Below are positions 17,990 to 26,185 of a stretch of DNA of 64,000 bases, piece by piece. The translations under genes and the position numbers were made by a program. Position 1 is the first letter of the stretch, and every line of letters begins with the position of its first letter. The notes beneath the pieces were generated by a model, which was not told the DNA's origin, made no database searches, and saw nothing but the letters and a program-made list of their open reading frames with translations. This DNA is from Bacteroidota bacterium (GTDB lineage Bacteria > Bacteroidota > Bacteroidia > B-17B0 > Aurantibacillaceae): NCBI GenBank assembly GCA_016711805.1, contig JADJSH010000007.1, forward strand, positions 1 through 64,000, in the 5' to 3' direction.

Positions 17990-18650
17990 GGAAAAGTCGT
18001 GATAAGTTGGTACGAATTGGAGAATTGTTGAATTTTTGAGTTGGAGAGTTTTGAAAATTACGTTGTGCGATGTCATTTCTAGCTTGTCGAGAAAGCGGGG
18101 AGATTATGAAATGTTGAGTTGGGGAGCATGGAATTTGGATGCTTAAAGGGTGTGGGAGGTCACACAGAGCCTGTCGAAGTGCTGGGGAGATTGAGAATTG
18201 TTGAAGTGGAGAGTTTTTGAAAATTACGTGGTGCGTTGTCATTTCGAGTGTGAAGCGAAGCGAAACGTATCGAGAAAGGGGGGGGGGGGCATTTAGAAAT
18301 CTAGATTTCGTGCGTATAGCATGTCATGCTGAGCCTGCCTGACGGCAGTCAGGGCAACGAAGCATCTGCGGGAAGCATTTAAGTAAAAAGGGGATTCTTT
18401 GTTACATTTCATTTCACTCAGAATGACAAGCTCCGCAATTAAAATAGCTGCAGCATCCGTAATTCGCAAAAATGTATCAGGAAAATAATTGATTGCCCTT
18501 GTTGGTGTTATCACCAACAATAGTTACTTGCATTTCATTTAACTCAGAATAACAAGCTCCAGAAATGAATTAATTGTACTAGTCGTATTGGAAGGTGTTT
18601 GTATTATTAGGATAAAATAGGATGTTTGGGAAAACAAAAAGGGGAAAAAA
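17990..18650. repeat. Gene-free stretch filled with dispersed repeats
   Basis: Contains inverted relatives of the 6987-7273 repeat (ttggagagttttgaaaattacg, gatgtcatttctagcttgtcgag; twice between 18030 and 18290), a run of ten G at ~18281, a foldback unit at 18323-18427 that is the inverse of 6760-6844, and a half repeat A at 18495-18520. Short open frames here are within repeats. No gene is supported. Confidence 0.75.
18323..18427. repeat. GTCATGCTGAG foldback repeat
   Basis: gtcatgctgagc... at the left and ...catttcactcagaatgac at the right, with cgaagcatctgc and gattctttgttac between. It is the reverse-oriented counterpart of 6760-6844 and contains an extra gcctgcctgacggcagtcagggc hairpin in the left arm. 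Confidence 0.7.
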
Positions 18651-18653
18651 GAA

Positions 18654-18753
18654 GGGGCAAGCTACTCATATCGCACCGCTCAACCTTGTACCTTTGCTTG
18701 CTTCCGCACCTGGAGGAGTAAAGGGAGCTGGTCGTATAAGACTTACCCCGCAC
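18654..18753 (-). ncRNA. ffs: Bacterial SRP RNA (4.5S-type)
   Basis: On the minus strand the ~100-base sequence starts gtgcggggtaag and ends cttgcccc; GGGGUAAG pairs with CUUGCCCC over 8 bp to close the molecule. The middle contains ccaggtgcggaagcaagcaaagg, the SRP domain IV apical hairpin with a GGAA-type tetraloop and the asymmetric loop that binds Ffh. A pyrimidine-rich tract with T runs follows the 3' end and may terminate it. A short plus-strand open frame across this region is a shadow. Exact ends are uncertain by a few bases. Confidence 0.8.
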
Positions 18754-18905
18754 AAAAGTAGAAATTTTTTTGATTGTACTGCAATAATTCTTTGTGATTG
18801 GAATAAAAATTTCGATTTCAAAAGGATGTTAAAATTTATTAATTCTACTATTTCATATTCTTGAAATCGGATTATTTGCTGAATTGTATATATATTTGCC
18901 TCGAA

Positions 18906-19856
18906 ATGAACATTTCTATTGTCATACCCTTACTTAACGAAGACGAATCGCTACCCGAATTGCACGAGTGGATAGTGAAAGTTATGGACGAACATAAGTA
19001 TTCGTACGAAATTCTATTTATTGATGATGGCAGTAAGGATAAATCATGGAGCGTGATTGAAGGTTTAGCAGCCAAAAATCCTGCTGTTAGAGGAATTAAA
19101 TTTAGACGCAATTACGGAAAATCGGCTGCTTTAAATGTTGGTTTTGCCGCTACCAAAGGCGATGTGGTTATTACCATGGATGCTGATTTGCAAGATTCTC
19201 CAGATGAAATTCCCGAATTATACAAAATGATTATGGTGGATGATCTTGATTTGGTGAGTGGTTGGAAACAAAAGCGTTACGATCCATTAACGAAAACAAT
19301 ACCTACAAAATTATTCAATTGGGCTACTCGTAAAGTGAGCGGTATCAATAATTTACACGATTTTAATTGCGGTTTAAAAGCCTATAAAAAAGATGTGGTA
19401 AAAAGCATTGAAGTGTATGGCGAAATGCACCGTTATATTCCTGTAATTGCAAAATGGGCAGGCTTTATAAAAATTGAAGAGAAAGTAGTACAACACCGCG
19501 AACGTAAATACGGAACTACCAAATTTGGCTTAGAGCGCTTTATCAATGGCTTTTTAGACTTAATGTCTATTTCTTTTGTTTCCAAATTTGGAAAACGCCC
19601 CATGCACTTTTTTGGCCTTTGGGGAACCATTTTCTTCTTTTTAGGAGGTATTGTTTCCTTGATTTTAATCGTTGAAAAATTATACAAATCCTACGCACAC
19701 ATTCATACCCGAAATGTAACCGATCAGCCGCTCTTTTATTTGGCGCTAGTAGCCATGATTATTGGTACACAGCTGTTTTTAGCAGGCTTCCTTGGTGAGC
19801 TTATTTCCCGCAATTCTTCCGAACGAAACAATTACCTTATTGAAAAGGAATTGTAG
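18906..19856 (+). CDS. GT2 glycosyltransferase, DPM1/ArnC-like, membrane-anchored
   Basis: Transfers a sugar from a nucleotide donor, probably to a polyprenyl-phosphate lipid, on the cytoplasmic face. It has the GT-A core: SIVIPLLNEDESLPELHEW, the IDDGSKDKSW nucleotide-binding loop, the metal-binding DADLQDSPDEIPEL, and HDFNCGLKAYKKDVV. Two C-terminal transmembrane helices follow (residues ~235-260 and ~275-300), as in the DPM1/GtrB/ArnC group. I chose ATG 18906 (MNISIVIP), which fits the family N-terminus; a longer open frame begins at 18861. It precedes the exopolysaccharide-like block by about 100 bases and could supply a lipid-linked sugar to it, but may be independent. Confidence 0.88.
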   Translation: MNISIVIPLLNEDESLPELHEWIVKVMDEHKYSYEILFIDDGSKDKSWSVIEGLAAKNPAVRGIKFRRNYGKSAALNVGFAATKGDVVITMDADLQDSPDEIPELYKMIMVDDLDLVSGWKQKRYDPLTKTIPTKLFNWATRKVSGINNLHDFNCGLKAYKKDVVKSIEVYGEMHRYIPVIAKWAGFIKIEEKVVQHRERKYGTTKFGLERFINGFLDLMSISFVSKFGKRPMHFFGLWGTIFFFLGGIVSLILIVEKLYKSYAHIHTRNVTDQPLFYLALVAMIIGTQLFLAGFLGELISRNSSERNNYLIEKEL

Positions 19857-19963
19857 TTTTTAACAATCTTCGACAAATTATCTGTTTTATTCGTTATTTC
19901 CGCTTGGGGACTGACTAAATTTTCCTATTTTCGTTGCCCCAAATAAAAAGCTACTCATTAATT

Positions 19964-22057
19964 ATGAAAAATAAGGTATTACACATATTTATGCTCATTG
20001 CATTGATGCCTTGCTTTTATTTGTCGGCCCAAACTGTTCCCTATAAAGATTCATTAGTAGCTACTAAAATTGCTCAACTTTCTGCATTCTGGTCAAAATA
20101 TAATACCATTTCAGTTGAACAAAAATCTTATGCACCCATAGCTGCTGTACCCGAAGTGTTTTCATTAACCGCTCAGAGTAAAGAATCGCATGCCGATTAT
20201 GTGGAAAAAGTGAATGATGCCAAGATAAAACAATTAAAAAACGATGTTGGTTTGGCAGCTACCGGAAATTACCAAGAAAATTTTGCTCCAGGCTTTGGAG
20301 CCGATGATGATCTTGTTTATAACAGGAGATTTCAAGCTGGATTGGATTGGAATATTTTGGCCGATGGTTATTTGAAAAATAGGTATGCTCGTCAGATTCT
20401 TGAAAATGAGAATACAATAAATGGACTAAAACCTCAAACAAAAATTTCTTCGAATGATTACCTTCTTATTTCCCACAAAATTATTTATGCATTCAATGAG
20501 CACAAAATAAAATTGTTGGATAAACGCCAGCAAATAATTGCCGATAAAATGGATTTAGCAAATGAGCTTTATTTGTTGAAACAACTTCCCAAATTGGATT
20601 TGATGCAAATTATTCAGCAACAAGTGGATGTTAGCAGCATGTACCAAATTTATCAAACGTACAATGAGCAATTGGGACAACAACTGGTTGAGAAAATAAA
20701 ATCAACAGAAGTACTTCCTGTTTTTGATGTCAATTTTGAAAAAATTGTTACTCCCAGCAATTCTAGCATTAGCGATAGTATTTTAAAATTGCAATACGAG
20801 AATGTCGACTTGAATAACAAAGTCATAACGGATATTAATTTGAAAACACAAATTCGTTACAATTATTATGATTTAATAAGTCAATCTAACCCCAATCGTT
20901 CGTTTTTATCTGCGGGCTTAAGCTTCTCCATTCCATTGCCATTGGGAATGAGACAAAGTAAGGATGTTGCAGAAACACAAAAGCAGCTATTGAAATTTGA
21001 TCAACAGAACACTACTACTCAAAAAGAATTGGAAGTGTTGAATTCAATTTACGAGTTTAAATACAAGTTAAAGCAGTACAATAATTTTGCGGAAAAACGT
21101 AAGAAATACGAAGAGCTAATTCGTATTGAACGCGTTAAGCAAAAGTTTGAGGATATGGAATTTAATCCTGTTACAGCTTTGAGCTTAATTGATGAATTAC
21201 TTTCTGTTGATATTGAAATGCTCGATTTGCAACAAGAAATGTATTTGCAATTGCTCGACATCACCACTAAAAATCCTGGTTTAGATGTATTGAGCATTAT
21301 TAAGCCTTACGAAGCAAAACAAACAAACATTCCTACTGTTACTAAAAATAAATCTATTTATATCTGGTCGGATGCCATTAAAAAATACGGTGTATCGTAT
21401 GTTGAAGAATACTTGCGTTTAAATAAAATAAACAATGCAATTGTTTCCATTAAAAAAGATGAGAAAGATAAAGCCACCTACAACACTTTGTTTGAGAAGC
21501 TTAAAACAAATGGCATTGGTGTAGAGCTTTTAATAGGTAGTAATAAACTCCTTAGTTCTAAAAATCCTGAAATATACATGGACAGCATTCTTTCTGGAAT
21601 AAATTTGAATGGAATTTCAACCATTCATTTAGATGTAGAACCACATGTGTTGGATGATTGGGCTACAAACAAAGAGAAATACCTAAAGCAATACATTGAT
21701 TTGATTGTAAAGGCAAAACAATATGCACAGGATAAAAAATTAAAATTAGCAGTTTCTATTCCTGTATTTTATCCTGAAGAAACATTAAAGCAATTGTATG
21801 TTAATTGTGATTTAGTGTACATTATGGCTTATGAGCACAACGATGCAGCTTTTATTGTTCGGAAAGTAAAAGAGGAATTTTTAATCAGTGCTGATAAAAC
21901 TGTTGTAGCACTACGTTCAAAAGATTTTAAAAATAGAACAGAATTTGAAGCATTGCTTGCAGAATTAGCACAAGCATTATCAACAAACAAGTTTGCATTG
22001 CACGATTTTGAATCATTTGTGAAATTTGATGAAGAATCGGTTGGAGGAAATAAATAA
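19964..22057 (+). CDS. TolC-like outer-membrane protein fused to a glycosidase-like domain
   Basis: 697-residue exported protein (signal MKNKVLHIFMLIALMPCFYL...A). Residues ~60-450 have the long amphipathic coiled helices and beta segments of TolC/outer-membrane-factor proteins: WNILADGYLKNRYARQIL, then a hairpin of helices and FLSAGLSFSIPLPLG, then a second helical hairpin. Residues ~465-690 form a separate domain with alternating strands and helices: INNAIVSIKK, ISTIHLDVEPH, LKLAVSIPVF, DLVYIMAYEH. That pattern is what a (beta/alpha)8 GH18- or DUF4434-type glycoside hydrolase shows, with Glu of LDVEPH as a candidate acid. I do not know this fusion from any described system. The next genes follow closely: HlyD-like protein, zinc-ribbon protein, GT2. 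The likely role is export and trimming of a polysaccharide. Start is the ATG at 19964; an upstream TTG is less likely. Confidence 0.65.
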   Translation: MKNKVLHIFMLIALMPCFYLSAQTVPYKDSLVATKIAQLSAFWSKYNTISVEQKSYAPIAAVPEVFSLTAQSKESHADYVEKVNDAKIKQLKNDVGLAATGNYQENFAPGFGADDDLVYNRRFQAGLDWNILADGYLKNRYARQILENENTINGLKPQTKISSNDYLLISHKIIYAFNEHKIKLLDKRQQIIADKMDLANELYLLKQLPKLDLMQIIQQQVDVSSMYQIYQTYNEQLGQQLVEKIKSTEVLPVFDVNFEKIVTPSNSSISDSILKLQYENVDLNNKVITDINLKTQIRYNYYDLISQSNPNRSFLSAGLSFSIPLPLGMRQSKDVAETQKQLLKFDQQNTTTQKELEVLNSIYEFKYKLKQYNNFAEKRKKYEELIRIERVKQKFEDMEFNPVTALSLIDELLSVDIEMLDLQQEMYLQLLDITTKNPGLDVLSIIKPYEAKQTNIPTVTKNKSIYIWSDAIKKYGVSYVEEYLRLNKINNAIVSIKKDEKDKATYNTLFEKLKTNGIGVELLIGSNKLLSSKNPEIYMDSILSGINLNGISTIHLDVEPHVLDDWATNKEKYLKQYIDLIVKAKQYAQDKKLKLAVSIPVFYPEETLKQLYVNCDLVYIMAYEHNDAAFIVRKVKEEFLISADKTVVALRSKDFKNRTEFEALLAELAQALSTNKFALHDFESFVKFDEESVGGNK

Positions 22058-22075
22058 ATTTAATAGTTAAACGTT

Positions 22076-23158
22076 TTGAAGAGTATAGATTTTAAAAGAA
22101 AAAGCTCCGTCATTAGAGTAATGAATGATGAGGTTAAAAAGGTAAAGTATAACTGGGATCGAGTTATCTACATTATCTTTTTGCTATTGGTTTTGATTTT
22201 TTTAGGATATTATTTAATCAATAAAGTATTCTTTATCAAAGCCGATGGACAAGTATTATTCGAGAATGTTAGCATTCGCCTAACAGATGATTGCCGTATT
22301 TTGGACTACCATCGCGAAGAAGGTGACACTGTAAAAGTTGGGGATTCACTATTTACATATGCATTGGATAAAGATAATATTTGGGGAAATGCATCCTTGC
22401 TGGGCGGTTTCTCTCAAACAAATTATGAAAATGATTGGGATTGGATTGACAAAGAGAAATATGCACTCAATAAAAAAATAGCACTTAATAATATTGATAA
22501 AGTAGAATCTCAAGCATTGATTAAATCACATCAAAACGAAATTCAACGTTTGCAGAATGAAGTTATATTGGATGTGTTGCCAAAAAACAGATTGGATTTT
22601 GTACAAAATGAAATTCTAAAACACAAAACATCCATTGAAAAACTAAATCAAGAGAATCAACAATTGTATGCTTTAGTAAATCAGTTAAACGGAATGGCAC
22701 GTAATGCAAAAGTGAAAAGTACACGTTCTGGAAATGTTTCTGGTGGTGGAGCAGGTGATGATGATGAAAACAGAAAGCGCGTTTTTTATTCACCGATTGA
22801 TGGCAGCATTACGCGTATCTATACGCATCAATTTGAAGTTGCATTAAAGTCGGAACAAATAATGGCGATACATAAAAATACGCCCATGTACGTAAAAGCA
22901 TTTTTTGAACAAGAAGATATCAATTATTTTAAGGAAGGTGATGTGATGACATTGACTTTCCCTGATGGTTCAAAAAGTGAAGGTGTGTTAAGAAGATTTT
23001 ATTATGCAACGTATCCATTGCCGGATGAATTCCAAAAAAGGTACGAGCCAACAACTCGTACAGTATCGGCCGATATTTATCCTGCTGATACTGCCGATTA
23101 TGCGCATTGGAAATCGTTTTATAAAATGAGTGTTGTCATTACTAAATATAAATACTAA
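22076..23158 (+). CDS. HlyD/Alg44-like membrane-fusion protein
   Basis: Single-pass inner-membrane protein with a large periplasmic part. One transmembrane helix (VIYIIFLLLVLIFLGYYLI, residues ~30-48) is followed by a biotinyl-lipoyl-like half domain (LTDDCRILDYHREEGDTVKVGDSLF), a long coiled coil (~residues 120-215) with a Gly/Asp-rich low-complexity insert (GGGAGDDDE), and the second lipoyl half (VFYSPIDGSITRIYTH). It is the standard HlyD periplasmic adaptor layout, as in Alg44-type proteins of alginate synthesis. The frame opens with TTG at 22076; an in-frame ATG at 22121 (MNDEVKK) could be the true start. It lies 18 bases after the porin gene and 2 bases before the zinc-ribbon gene, so it is surely in the same operon. 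Confidence 0.8.
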   Translation: MKSIDFKRKSSVIRVMNDEVKKVKYNWDRVIYIIFLLLVLIFLGYYLINKVFFIKADGQVLFENVSIRLTDDCRILDYHREEGDTVKVGDSLFTYALDKDNIWGNASLLGGFSQTNYENDWDWIDKEKYALNKKIALNNIDKVESQALIKSHQNEIQRLQNEVILDVLPKNRLDFVQNEILKHKTSIEKLNQENQQLYALVNQLNGMARNAKVKSTRSGNVSGGGAGDDDENRKRVFYSPIDGSITRIYTHQFEVALKSEQIMAIHKNTPMYVKAFFEQEDINYFKEGDVMTLTFPDGSKSEGVLRRFYYATYPLPDEFQKRYEPTTRTVSADIYPADTADYAHWKSFYKMSVVITKYKY

Positions 23159-23160
23159 GG

Positions 23161-24596
23161 ATGGCTTTAAAAGATAGCATAGCGAAAATAGAAGTAAAAG
23201 ATAATAAGATTGAGTTTGAAAATCTTTTATTCTTTATTTTAGATAGTAATAGTAGTTTAAACATCGATCATTTAATGGTGTACGATGCTATTATCATTGA
23301 TGCCAAAGATGCTGAGTTTACAAGATTAATCATTAAAAAAATCAGAGCACATTACAATCCTGAATATTATTTAAAACCTATTTTTTTAATCAACTATAAA
23401 GAAACAAAAGATCCTATTTTAAGTAATTTGCATGATGGAATTATATACTCTTTTGATCAAATAAAGGAATTAGCCGAACTAACAAAACAAATTTTCTTAA
23501 AAACAACACAGCTCGATTATCAATTGATTACCTCTTTTGAAGCTCAAACAATTAAGAAAGTGTTGAATTACATGTATACCCGTGATTTGCAAACCATAAA
23601 ACCGTATGTGGATCTTACATTCAATTATCGGGTATACCTTTCCTGAAATTTCAGTTCGTTTTGACAATAAAGAAGAAGCACAAGTATTGGAAATTTTGAT
23701 TGGGCAGAGCGTGAAGGTTTGATTTGGCCGGATTTCTTAGAGCGTATTTACTTGTGCAATCCAATGCAGCAGTGGCTTTTTTAAGATTCCGTGAAGTTTG
23801 TCCGCATTGCAACTCATCCAACTCAAAAACCGAAGATTTGATTCACCATTTTCCTTGTGCATTCATTGGTCCTATTTCTGATTTCAAGAATCCGATTGAT
23901 AATACCTTTGCTTGTCCGAAGTGTAATAAAACACTACGACACATTGGTGTAGATTACGATAAACCATCCATCATACACCATTGCAACAACTGCAACAATA
24001 ATTTTCAGGATTTCTTTGTAAAAGCAAAATGCATTTCTTGTTCAAACGATACAGATGTTCAGTTTTTAGTTCCTAAATCTATTAACGTCTATAAATTAAC
24101 TAAAAAGGGTAGAAGTGCTGCAACAAACGGTTTCCTTTCTACCGGTCAAGAGATAGAGGATATTTTTGGTACTATCAACATGGCAACATTAAAAATTATG
24201 TTGCATTATGAGTTGGAACGTATCAAGGATAATCCCGAACAAAAAACAAGTATTGCATTAATTCATCTTGAAAACATTTTTGAGTTGTTTAATAAAATTG
24301 GGAAAAAGGCACAAAAAACCTTGTTGGAAGACTTAGTAAATCTTATTCGTGAAAATATTAAACCATCCGACTTTATTGCTTTCGAAAATTCATCTACTTT
24401 GTACTTAGGATTTGTTAATTGTTCATCAATTCAAGCAGAGCAAGAGTTGGATAATTTGACACTTTTAATCGAAAAAATCATCAAAAATAATTTTGAAAGT
24501 TTTGCTGTTAAAGTAATTTCAAAATCAAGGGCCCTTACTACACACAGTAAAGCTGATACACAAGTACAAGAATTAACAACTGATTTGTTCGACTGA
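23161..24596 (+). CDS. TackOD1-like zinc-ribbon protein with degenerate GGDEF-like domain, frameshifted
   Basis: Residues 1-~110 resemble a response-regulator receiver fold (MVYDAIIIDAKDAEFTRLIIKKIR). A frame change at ~23640 and at least one more before ~23765 are needed to read through ...PEISVRFDNKEEAQVLEIL... and ...WPDFLERIYLCNQCSSGFLRF. Then comes an array of CxxC pairs (CNQC, CPHC, CPKC, CNNC, CISC), matching the TackOD1-type metal-binding output domain. The C-terminal ~170 residues (SIALIHLENIFELFNKIG..., FIAFENSSTLYLGFVN) have the layout of a GGDEF domain but lack the GG(D/E)EF motif, so it cannot make cyclic di-GMP. Located between adaptor and synthase genes, it is probably a cytoplasmic regulator or scaffold of the synthase. 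Restored length ~480 residues. Confidence 0.65.
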
Positions 24597-25721
24597 TCGA
24601 GTTCTTAGACGATGAGTTTTACAATTATGTAACTGCTGTAGATGCGGCCAAATTATTTCGAATATTTTGGTTCTTCTTTATGTTCGAATTTTTTCGTTTT
24701 TTCTTGATTGAAATAACCACCCTGCTCCTATGGAAATTCACCAGCTTTTTTAGAAAACGTAGAATTGCAGATGCTCGTTTAACACTTCTGGAAAAATCCT
24801 TTTGTTTCCGTTATTGTTCCCGGAAAAATGAAGGGAAACATATTTATAAATTAGCGAATTCGCTTAAAAGAACAAACCTATCAAAATTTCGAATTGATTG
24901 TTATTGACGATGGTTCAGATGATCAAACGCCAGAAATTTGCAGAAGTTTAAAACAAAATGGGTATATCGATACCTATTTTCGAAACGATGTAAGAGGTGG
25001 GAAGGCATCTGCTGCCAATCTAGGCTTACGCTATTCAAGGACAATTTATCATCCATTTGGATGCCGATTGTTCGTACGATCGGATGCCATCGAAAATATT
25101 TTAGTTCCCTTTTATTTTGATTTGAACATTGGTGCTATTGGTGGAAATGTACAAGTTCGTAATTACAAGGAAAGTTTGTGTGCTACATTGCAAGCCATAG
25201 AGTACATGGATACGATTTCGGTTGGACGTATTTCTACCAGTGAATTGGGTATTTACCGAGTAATTTCAGGTGCTTTCGGTGCTTTCCGTAAAGAGGCATT
25301 GGATCGTTTGGGTGGCTGGGATATTGGTCCAGGCTTGGATGGTGATATTACGGTGAAAATTCGTAAACTGGGTTATAAAATTCATTTTGAACCTTCTGCT
25401 GTTTGTCAAACAAGTGTTCCTGTTACATTTAAAAAGCTTATCAAACAACGTTTACGTTGGGATAAATCCTTGATTCGATTCAGATTAAGAAAGCATCGCG
25501 ATGTTTTTTTTCCAAACGATTCCTTCCGCTTTTCAAACTTTATATCTTTCGTAGAGAATATTACCTATAATTTGATTTTGAATGTTAAATGGTATTTCTA
25601 CCTGTTTGATATGGTTGTAAATTTGAGTCGCAATTATTTTTATTCTTCCAATGAGGCATCGTATAAAGACAGCTGGAATCCTCAAAAGTCCTCGAAATTT
25701 GCGAAGGCTTTAAAACTTTAG
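24593..25721 (+). CDS. Processive GT2 glycosyltransferase (synthase), frameshifted
   Basis: Inner-membrane polysaccharide synthase-like GT2. An N-terminal hydrophobic segment (IFWFFFMFEFFRFFLIEITTLLLW) precedes the GT-A core: after a frame change near 24795, VSVIVPGKNEGKHIYKLA, then IVIDDGSDDQTPEIC; after another change near 25040, FIIHLDADCSYD (DxD). The C-terminal region is intact: ISGAFGAFRKEALDRLGGWD (acceptor-side ED/TED-type region with DGDITVK) and KQRLRWDK, the QxxRW motif of processive enzymes, followed by a probable TM helix (LILNVKWYFYLFDMV). The true start is unclear; the frame opens before 24593 (CTG) and the first in-frame ATG is at 24680, inside the membrane segment. Last gene of the block; overlaps the convergent phosphatase by four bases. 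Confidence 0.75.
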
Positions 25722-26181
25722 TTGTTTGCTAAGGAAGAGGCAATTACATCACATGCTTTGTCCAATAAAATAAACACATTTTCAAATCCTTGTTCACCTC
25801 CAAAATAGGGGTCAGGAACATTCATGTTGGAATTAGGGTAGACACGATTCAATATCATTTCTACTTTTTTCGGTCATTGCTATCTCTTGATAAAGAAACA
25901 ACATCTGCATAATTGGAGGCATCCATCACAAAAATATGATCAAAATTATCAAAATCGGCAACTGTAAATTGACGTGCTTTTAGTTTGGATACATCCACAC
26001 CATGTTTTTTTGCATTTGCAATGGTTCTGCTATCAGGATGGTCTCCAGTATGGTAATTAGATGTTCCTGCTGAATCTATTTGAATGGATAAGTTTAATTT
26101 TTCTGCTTTATGTCTAAGAATTCCTTCTGCCAATGGTGATCGACAAATGTTTCCCAAGCAAACCATCAATACTTTTTGCAT
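25718..26181 (-). CDS. Low-molecular-weight protein tyrosine phosphatase, frameshifted
   Basis: MQKVLMVCLGNICRSPLAEG is the catalytic CxGNxCRSP P-loop at the N-terminus. QIDSAGTSNYHTGDHPDSR follows and FDHIFVMDASNYAD continues the fold. The frame breaks near 25862; resuming one base over gives VEMILNRVYPNSNMNVPDPYFGGEQGF with the general-acid Asp of the DPY/F loop, ending at 25718. The restored ~154 residues match the family. Such phosphatases often regulate exopolysaccharide systems (Wzb/Etk type), and it lies convergent to a polysaccharide synthase, but a functional link is inference. The sensor kinase gene upstream ends four bases from its start region. Confidence 0.85.
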
Positions 26182-26185
26182 ACTA

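Noticed and set aside
4012..18520. Repeats considered as a CRISPR array
   Set aside because: The repeats are palindromic units kilobases apart, not regularly spaced direct repeats, and no cas gene is present.
18622..18864. 80-codon plus-strand reading frame
   Set aside because: It lies over the minus-strand SRP RNA; codon pattern is poor and there is no domain.
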